This document shows positions 56,385 through 64,000 of a stretch of 64,000 nucleotides of DNA, piece after piece (positions within the stretch are counted from its first letter, which is position 1; each line of letters begins with the position of its first letter). The position numbers were made by a program, and so were the translations under genes. The stretch spans positions 51,845,898-51,909,897 of the forward strand of contig OX243811.1 in NCBI GenBank assembly GCA_945859605.1, in the 5' to 3' direction. This DNA is from Lumbricus rubellus. Its lineage: Eukaryota > Annelida > Clitellata > Crassiclitellata > Lumbricidae. The notes beneath the pieces are model-generated. The model was not told the origin of the DNA, did not search any database, and saw only the letters and a program-made list of their open reading frames with translations.

Positions 56385-59184
56385 AATTGTCAGTATACTC
56401 CGATAAAGCACTCTATTTGGCAAAGTCAAAACTACATGTACTGTAGATGTGCCTTTGTATGAATCCGACGAAGATGATTTGACAGAATCCATTGCTGGAT
56501 GGAGTCCGACAGCGCATTGGTGGATGATAAAGAGGCATTTATCTATCATGAAGGAAATTCCATTGATTAACGCCTGGCATAAAAATATCAATAAGGATAA
56601 CTTCTAGTGAAAAGTTAGAAATGGATGACTGGAGTATAAGCTCTGTCTATGGAGTCCTGAGAATCCTAATCCCTCATTGGCTTGGCCGCAGTTGTTTTTA
56701 GACATTCTCTTAATCTTCTGAACCTTCCATTGATTCAAGCGTAGTCTCTGAGCACGGATTGGAGTTCTTTAGTCTTCATGAAAACGTTTTTACAATCTCT
56801 CCATTGCACGCCTTTAATCAAGGTTAGAGTGTTTCTGAACTCTAACCGCGAAACTTAGTTTACTTCGAGTTCGCTAGGAGGCGACGCGAGCAGAACGGAG
56901 ACGATTGAACTTCTTCCAGCTTATGCCTTGGGCAGTTTATGTGGTTAGTGCAAAAAGAGATTTATTTATTGATGGAGGAATAATTACTCAAATAAGAAAA
57001 CTATGAACCTACGCCTATTTATTTACACTTTTTACAGCATATTTGCAGTAGGTTACACTAAGCAGTAGCTAGCAGTGTCAACTGTCAAGCTTGGTTTTTA
57101 TAAACGGATGTTGTCTTTTCACATAGGCCTACAGGATTTTTACATCCGCGACTAAAATCTTCGTTTCATTCATTTGATTTACTGAATCTCATCCGTGATG
57201 GAAGTCTAATCTGGACAAGAATCGCTGGCCAATGTTTCGCAATACTTAAGATAAGATACGGAATCTCAACAGGGTGAAACAGATAATTCACATTTCACAA
57301 GCAAGAACGAACTGAATTAGCCTACAGAGTTAGAATTAGGAAAAAACTTAGGTAAGACTTAGGATCAGATGTTGACACCGAAATCATAAAGAGTGCGACA
57401 TTAGCTGCAGCCCATGATGAATGTATCGTCTCTGCAATTGACCTGAAACAATACAAAACAATACTATTTGTATACAAAAACGTCTGTCTTTCAACACATT
57501 TTGTGGTCAAAGAATAGGGTCGTGAATGATAAAGCTATTATCTACAAAGACAGCTGAAGTAAACCTAATTGCAACACATAACAATAAACTATTGTCTGCG
57601 AACAAAGCTAAAGTGGATCCAGTCGCAAAACAATACAATAAAGTGTTGAAGTAGACTTAGCCGCAAAACATTTGCGAATGCTTTAATTGCAAATGCTTTT
57701 ACACCTGCAATTACACCAACGTGGCTATAGCTGTAAACAATATAAACGACTCGAGGAGACGAAGAAACAATGATTGTGAAACAGCACAATGCCAGACAAC
57801 GGAGTTGTTATTGTTATTGTTAAAGTTGCATTGTATTATAGCCTACACTTGTCGAGAATGAACATTTATGACTGCAGTCGATTGCTTTCAACGAGTTAAT
57901 TACTAATCAGGGACGACGCTGTTATCAATTAAAAGAATCATAAATTTATTGAAGTATAGGCCTACGAATCTACTTAGGTTTTTAGTAGAGAAATAGTCAT
58001 TTGATTCTCCATTTAAATAATAACATATGCAATGCAAAATAGGTACGCCTATTTATGCAAAAGCCTGCATACGTGATAATAGGCCTATGTCCACAATTAT
58101 GTAGGCCTACGCATGAACGAGGTAATAATTATATTCATCTTTATCTAATATAGGCCTAGTCTAAGCTGCAATGTACTACATGCAAATCATTAATGTGTCG
58201 GCCAATTTATCTGCATGTCGATATTATTGCAATGGTTAAGTGTTTATCTATGTATTTCTACTTATGTGTAGGCCTATATTTTACAGCATCTTATAACTGA
58301 TCGACAACTTAAGTACCTCTTAAAGTTTTCCATCACTAGCTTAAATTACGTTAAGTTCAATAAAACAATAATGCAGCACTTGATTAATTATTTACGATGT
58401 TAAGTTAATCACCGATAATAATAATCTGGTTTAACATTACACACATAACATTAACATGCTTTGCATTCGTACATTAAACATATAATTATTTATTTGTATG
58501 TTTATATTATTGTAAAAACTCCTCAGACTCGGAATGTCTGCTAATGACCACACAATTATAGACGAGCTCATTAAAACAGAATTAACTATAATTATACACA
58601 ATTATTATGCATCGGTTTTTTCATTATATGTTTTTATTAGTGTGTGTTATGAGAATGAAGAACGGCTTCACTATCTTAGAATGGGTGCTAAATGCTAATG
58701 GTTCTACAACACACAAAACACAAGACACATATAAAACAAGAAATATCTAGTGTTTGTTTTGACCAGAGCTTATTGCTGGTCACTGGTGAGTTTAGTTAAT
58801 TGTACAAACAGAAAAGTTGAAAAGAATGTGAGGGTGTCATAAATAGCGGTTTAGCAACATATTGACTAGTAGACTACTGCTATGGCCACCAAGAATGCCC
58901 GACAACAAACTATATTAGTGCTTTTATTAAATCGACTACCATGTCTATCATAGATTTTAATAGAAAAACAGCAGTTGGGCTGGTAATCAGACGTAGGTCT
59001 ACTGTAGATGTGTGCATGAGAGATTCGAGAGTGCATGAACGTCAAGGATAGGCGGATAAACTCAGAGGAAAAGCAAGTCGCAGAAGCAATTCTAAATTTA
59101 ATATTAATTTAACAGAAAATAATAGTTATAACAAGGTTATACCGTCGCAGCATATATATATAATATTGTGTATAAACATATATA
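56385..59184. other. Non-coding host DNA, no gene seen
   Basis: AT-rich sequence with many TAGGCCTA-type octamers (57,955-58,290). A short minus frame at 56,355-56,591 straddles the foldback end and is not credible. No RNA gene or domain recognised. Confidence 0.45.
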
Positions 59185-59997
59185 CACTGTGTCCGCGATA
59201 AAGTGATACCCAAAATAAAGTGCCATAACTCGGTCAAAACTTGTAGGATTTGTCTGAAATTTTACACACAACAACGGTGGCCATATATACACGAGATCCT
59301 AAAGCCGATTTGAAATATTCGTGAGTTTGCCAAATTTATGAGCGTTTGAGATAGAGCACCGACAAATGCAACTTTCCAACATGCAAACGTTAAAGTAGAA
59401 CCATAAACTTTGTGAAATATCTTGGTTAATTGCAGTATTATAAAAAAAATGGTTTTCAGCGCAGAGGACATTTTTTACAACCAGCTAGGCTACTGTTACG
59501 TAAAAAAGGTCTCGCAGTGTGTCTGTTTCCGCAAATGTCGCTTATAAACAACATCCTATGTATCCACTGCGCTAACCAGAAAAATTACGTAATGCTATGC
59601 GTTTTACGGTTAGGTAACTTGGTTTCTGAACCACCCAATTTCAAAAGAGTATATCTTCGTAACCGTTCAATCAAATGTAATAAAATTTGCAGGGTATGGA
59701 TGGAACAGACTGAAGATCATGTGCTCCAAATTTGGTACCTATAGTACTGCAATCAACCAAGATATTTCACAAAGTTTAGGGTTCTACTTTAACGTTCGCA
59801 TGTTGGAAAGTTGCATTTTTTGGTGCTCTATCTCAAACGCTCAAAAATTTGGCAAACTCACGAATATTTCAAATCGGCTTTAGGATCTCGTGTATATATG
59901 GCCACCGTTGTTGTGTGTAAAATTTCAGACAAATCCTACAAGTTTTGACCGAGTTATGACACTTTATTTTGGGTATCACTTTATCGCGGACACAGTG
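59185..59997. mobile_element. TA-flanked TIR element, 813 bp
   Basis: The ends CACTGTGTCCGCGATAAAGT and their reverse complement face TA (59183-84, 59998-99). The arms of roughly 230 bases are near-perfect. The interior (59,420-59,740) encodes nothing recognisable. A Tc1/mariner-type target site is likely; no transposase is present. Confidence 0.85.
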
Positions 59998-59999
59998 TA

Positions 60000-61450
60000 G
60001 ATAACTGAATGTAGCCTATAATTATAGTATGTTCTAAGCCTAAGGAATGATCATTCCGGAAATGGAGCCACCTGTTTCTTTCAAACCGGAATTGACTTTC
60101 CCGCTCATCATCCCACGGCCTAGAAAATTTTTAATAATAGTCGGTTGACGTTGGTAGAGGGTAGGGGAATGCCCCACGCGTTAATACCCAACGAGTGTGT
60201 ACAGAGACTCCATAAAGGGTCAATAGATCTAATGGTATACTAATGGGTAATGGCATGATGTAGGATGCAGGGTCAAAGTGCTATGGGAGAGTATAGCGGT
60301 GGAACCATATCTTCTGACACTATGCGGATGTAACTGCTATAATTATCTTCTGCCCTTGGCAACTTCCGGGTCAGGGAGTACCCTGGGTCATTTGACCAAC
60401 ATGCACCCATCCTGCAATTGCAGCATATATATGCCTAGGCTGGTGTATCATCATCATCGTCGTCGTCGTCGTCATCATCATGATTTTCTTACGCCAGCCA
60501 GTAAGATCCGATTTGTGATCTTCTACAAATATCCTGGTCATGTTTTATCAACATGCCTGTGAGATTAGTTCAATTTTCCATTAGATGTAGCTTTTCGCTG
60601 TTGTAAGTCTAATCTTGATTTACATGGCATTGTAATAAACCTACAAAAGTAGATGGATCATGGGTTGTTCCTTACTTACTTTTTAAGTTGACTACAGTAA
60701 CTGGCTATTTCGGTACGTCTTGTATACGTTTTCACATAACCATTGCTTCGGTTTTCTTTAAGCACAAATTTTCCAGACTTGTTTTGTCTAATCTTTGCAA
60801 AAATATTCATGAGAAACCTTTCTAGTTGGAAGGTCGTTGACATCAGCAAATTTATTTATTCTACTTTTGCATATTGTTCATAACCAGCATCAGTTTGGTT
60901 CCATTGATAGACAGTGTTTCTTATGGTTATAAAATCTGACGAATGGCATGTCAACATTGATGAGCAGCCAGTTTGGCCATTATCCTAATCTGTTGTAATT
61001 TGTTATTTGTGTAACTTAATTATTTAAATTACGGTTTTCACAAAGTTGATTACAGATTTACAGAATGGTTTTGTTCTGAGTGGTCGACCCGGTTATTTCG
61101 TGATCACTGGTTGACTCTTACAATGCATAGCTACTTCAAGATTGCTGAGTTTCTATGTTATTGTGTAAGCTAAGTAGGCCTATGCCAATAATCAATCAAT
61201 CAATCGATCGATCGATCAATCAGTACTTTTGTTGATCGCCACAATAGGCCTACAAACAAGCAAATAATTTAGACATTCAAGTATACAGTGGCGCCAACGG
61301 GTAGACTCAAAGGAACATAAAGTTCCGCTAGCTGCAGAGTCGACCTCGTTTCATCCACATTTAACTCAGTGATACAATTGTGTCGATCTGTAAGTGACTG
61401 ATTAATTGCTTGAAAATGATATAGGACCCACACTAGGTCCACAGTAAAGT
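60000..61450. other. Non-coding host DNA
   Basis: A (TCATCG)-like patch is at 60,448-60,480 and an AATC/GATC tetranucleotide run at 61,191-61,222. No gene recognised. Confidence 0.5.
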
Positions 61451-61770
61451 CTTCTGGGTCTGTAGCTCAGTTGAGAGAGCGCTGGTCGTTAAACTGAGTG
61501 GCATCCACGCGACCCGGGTTCGAGCCTCATACAGGGCATTAATTTATTAAAGTTTCTGTTAGCTGCCATTGGCGCTTTTCTGCTGTGTTGCTAACAGTTG
61601 CTTGACTCGGGTTCTGCTGAAAATAAGATAGCCCTTACCACTTCTGGCTTGGCGAAACCAGGAGTGATCCAGCACTTAGGCCATTAGTCTTAAGCTACCG
61701 AACCCACTGCTGTAAAGCCGACCAGCGTGTCGTGCTATAGCCTAGTGGGCCGTTTTGTCAGATTGAGTCA
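61451..61770 (+). mobile_element. tRNA-derived SINE
   Basis: A head with A box (TAGCTCAGTTGAGAGAGC, 61462-61479) and B box (GGGTTCGAGCC, 61516-61526) is spaced as in an RNA polymerase III promoter. It is followed by about 240 bases of body (GCTGCCATTGGCGC, CTGGCTTGGCGAAACCAG hairpin). The anticodon stem pairs poorly, so it is not a working tRNA. The anticodon loop resembles tRNA-Asn. The 3' end was not fixed. Confidence 0.68.
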
Positions 61771-64000
61771 TTAAACGAAGATTATTAACCCAAAACTCCA
61801 CGCGGATCAAAATCTGAACCCCATTTATGTTTTTCCAAATCTCAGTGATCTCACACATCTTGAACTAGCCCCCCCCCCCCATATAAAGAAATACAATAAA
61901 AAAATTGGACAATCACACATCGCATTATGCATTAAAACCTGTCTGCTCTGACTGCTCGCCACTTGGACCGAAACGTGCATATGAATTAATGGTAAATAAA
62001 TTGTAATTTGTATGAACGCGTTCCAACAGATCTTCGTTTGCTATTATGTCGTTTGCTAAGCTGCAGAGTAGAAAAACACTTGACTGCAGCTCTTGAGTTT
62101 TCCAGTTTCAACTGACCATTCGAATCAATGCAGGAGAGGAGCCGTATTTCAAATTCTACCACTCACCGAGCCCTCTGATCAACGAATTCTGCTAATCGAC
62201 TTCTTTATGCATGCTCTGTTAAGCGCCAACAGTACTGTTGACTTTAGATTATGGACCAACTGCAAAAGACTAGTCTAGCAGGCTGTAAAACTGCAGAAGA
62301 TGAATAACTATCGTTCTACCAATTGTAGACCAAATCGTCTTGCCGATGAATGTCGTAAAATTTGACTTATTTTCTTTATTGAGGCCGTGATCCGACCAAT
62401 GATCATCGGACGTTTTCATCAATGCTCTCTGGTCTCAATGACGTTTCACTTTATTAGCTGTAAATCGTGAATTGTTTTGACTTGTCGATTTTCGTCGTAA
62501 CAGTTACAACCGATCACCAATGATCTTGCTTAACTTTTATTTCAACTAAACCTACTGTCGTAATTCAGCGCTTAAGGACACTATGTAAATAGTATATAGT
62601 CCGTAGTATAAGCTTAGGTTATCCAAGGCCTTCAGACTTAGGCTTATAGAAGACTTGTGCCAGCACTCAGATAGCACATGTGTGTAACCATAACTTTTAT
62701 TGTTTTCTTGTTGCAATAAAGTGAAGTGAAGTGAAAACTAATCGAATCTAACATTATTCTGTATGGACATAATCTGTAGTAGTAGAGGCGAACGGTGGGG
62801 TAGGTAAGAACTGCTCTTGTCGCGTGCCCTTAATTCGCTTGTTCAGATTAGTAGATGACCATTGTTAAAAACTTGCAAGTATCTTCCAGTCTATAGTCAT
62901 TTATAATATGCTGGTTATCGTGCTGTGCTGTTGATCCACAGATCGGGGTTCAAAGCCAACTTGGGAGAGAAAACAAATTCCACAAATTAGAGAAGTCCGT
63001 GCATATATATAGTGAGGTGGCAGTGAAAGGTGATATTATTTGACATGGAAATCAACAAATGACGTTCATTTTTCCGCGGAAATTCGAAAAAAACGGAATT
63101 GAAAGTTTAAACAGCTGTAACTTTTGCAAACATGAAAATTTGAACTTGAAACTTTCAGGGATTGTTGGAAATTCATTTCCCTACAAATTGGAAAATTTTC
63201 GTAGAAAAATGTCAATGGGTTGCGAAGATATTGCATTTTGTCAGGTGGGGTATTTTTTTGAGCCACCCTGTATATATAGAGAGAGAGCGCAGTTTTTGGT
63301 GAGCGTGCTCTTTCGTTTACGGTACTATAGACCCATAGAAATGGAATTCTTTGTTTCTCTTCGGATTTTGACCTCTGAAAACGATCACAAAGTCACAAGG
63401 TCATGCTCGCTGTAGTAATGGCACTGTGGAAGCCTTTGAATTGCAAGACTAAGCTATAAAATATTGTTCGATCTGCTATAAGTGGTTCAATAATCAATGG
63501 AATAAATCTTATCGCGCATTCCAATATTTATTGGCAATAACAACTGAAGAGGTTAAATATCTGAGCCTGTGAAGCTATCTTGTTCTAGAGTGATCTGGTT
63601 TTATAGTCTTAAGTCGATAATAACTATTATTGAAATCAACCAGCAATAATTTGTTCATGCTGTGGTCGTATATTGCAGTGGAAAGTAAATATTTGTTTGG
63701 CGGTGAGACGGCTTCTTCAACTTTCTCGATTGGACAGATTGGCCTTATTGATTTTAATTTTTATACGAAATTATAATACGAGAATATGTTTATGGGAGTC
63801 TCTGTAAATTATCAATGGACTTTAATCGCTGGAGTAGACATCTTGCGTAGAAGCAAATAAATTGATAAGTATGTACATGGTTCAGCGCATTGTTCATTCA
63901 TTCGTTCATTCCGGAAATTTATATAGCGCACTGTGGAGCACTCCCAGCCCAGCCAGCCTGAGCCAGGCTGAAGAGAATTATCTTGAGAAGGCAAGTTATT
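61771..64000. other. Non-coding host DNA
   Basis: No gene recognised. 63,244-63,272 is a transposon end related to the 46,998 element, and a LINE-type tail (GCGCTATATAAATT on the minus strand) is at 63,915-63,930. Confidence 0.45.

Noticed and set aside
61451..61540. Functional tRNA gene
   Set aside because: A and B boxes are good but the anticodon stem and acceptor stem pair poorly and a SINE body follows.

Overview
This is a stretch of an animal nuclear genome, probably a marine invertebrate. The evidence is intron-split, receptor-like exons (a nicotinic-receptor ligand-binding fold), LINE, SINE and DNA-transposon remnants, many long microsatellites, and the palindromic octamer TAGGCCTA scattered everywhere. 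The species cannot be named from sequence alone. An echinoderm, hemichordate or similar marine invertebrate is my guess, not a demonstrated fact.

Bases 1 to about 8,820 hold most of a compact, largely intact Polinton (Maverick) virus-like transposon. Minus strand, right to left: packaging ATPase, penton-like minor capsid protein, a glycine-rich membrane-active-looking protein, a dUTPase-fold protein, a DUF8207-like protein, a small pVI/pX-like protein, the double-jelly-roll major capsid protein, a small SAP/Rho-N plus NUMOD-like protein, and protein-primed DNA polymerase B, which runs off the left edge. Plus strand: a zinc-ribbon/phospholipase-A2-like protein and the chromodomain integrase. 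The maturation protease is not in the window. The genes are 16 to 80 bases apart, and most carry a TTTAAA box just before the start codon. Bases 8,820-10,040 hold A-rich sequence and tandem repeats. A 332-residue gene of unknown function follows (10,042-11,040). It may be Polinton cargo, but the right end of the element was not resolved.

Bases 11,350-48,700 are repeat-rich host DNA. Three exons (18,435-21,829) encode a ligand-binding domain of the nicotinic/Cys-loop receptor family. The last exon reads into a short hydrophobic C-terminus instead of the four-helix pore, so it may be a pore-less, possibly membrane-anchored binding protein. A LINE endonuclease remnant sits in its first intron. 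The rest holds LINE 3' ends, tRNA-derived SINEs, two non-autonomous Tc1/mariner relatives that keep a transposase C-terminus, a TIR element carrying an 86-bp satellite with a two-type pattern, smaller TIR elements and large simple repeats.

Bases 48,720-56,378 form a 7.66-kb, nearly perfect giant palindrome (foldback element). It has AGTAGAGGG termini, a 6-bp target duplication TACGTT, and no recognisable transposase. The AG/CT ends and the 6-bp duplication resemble Polinton ends, so it could be a non-autonomous element mobilised by a Polinton integrase.

Bases 56,385-64,000 are mostly non-coding, with one further TA-flanked TIR element (59,185-59,997) and a tRNA-derived SINE (about 61,451-61,770).
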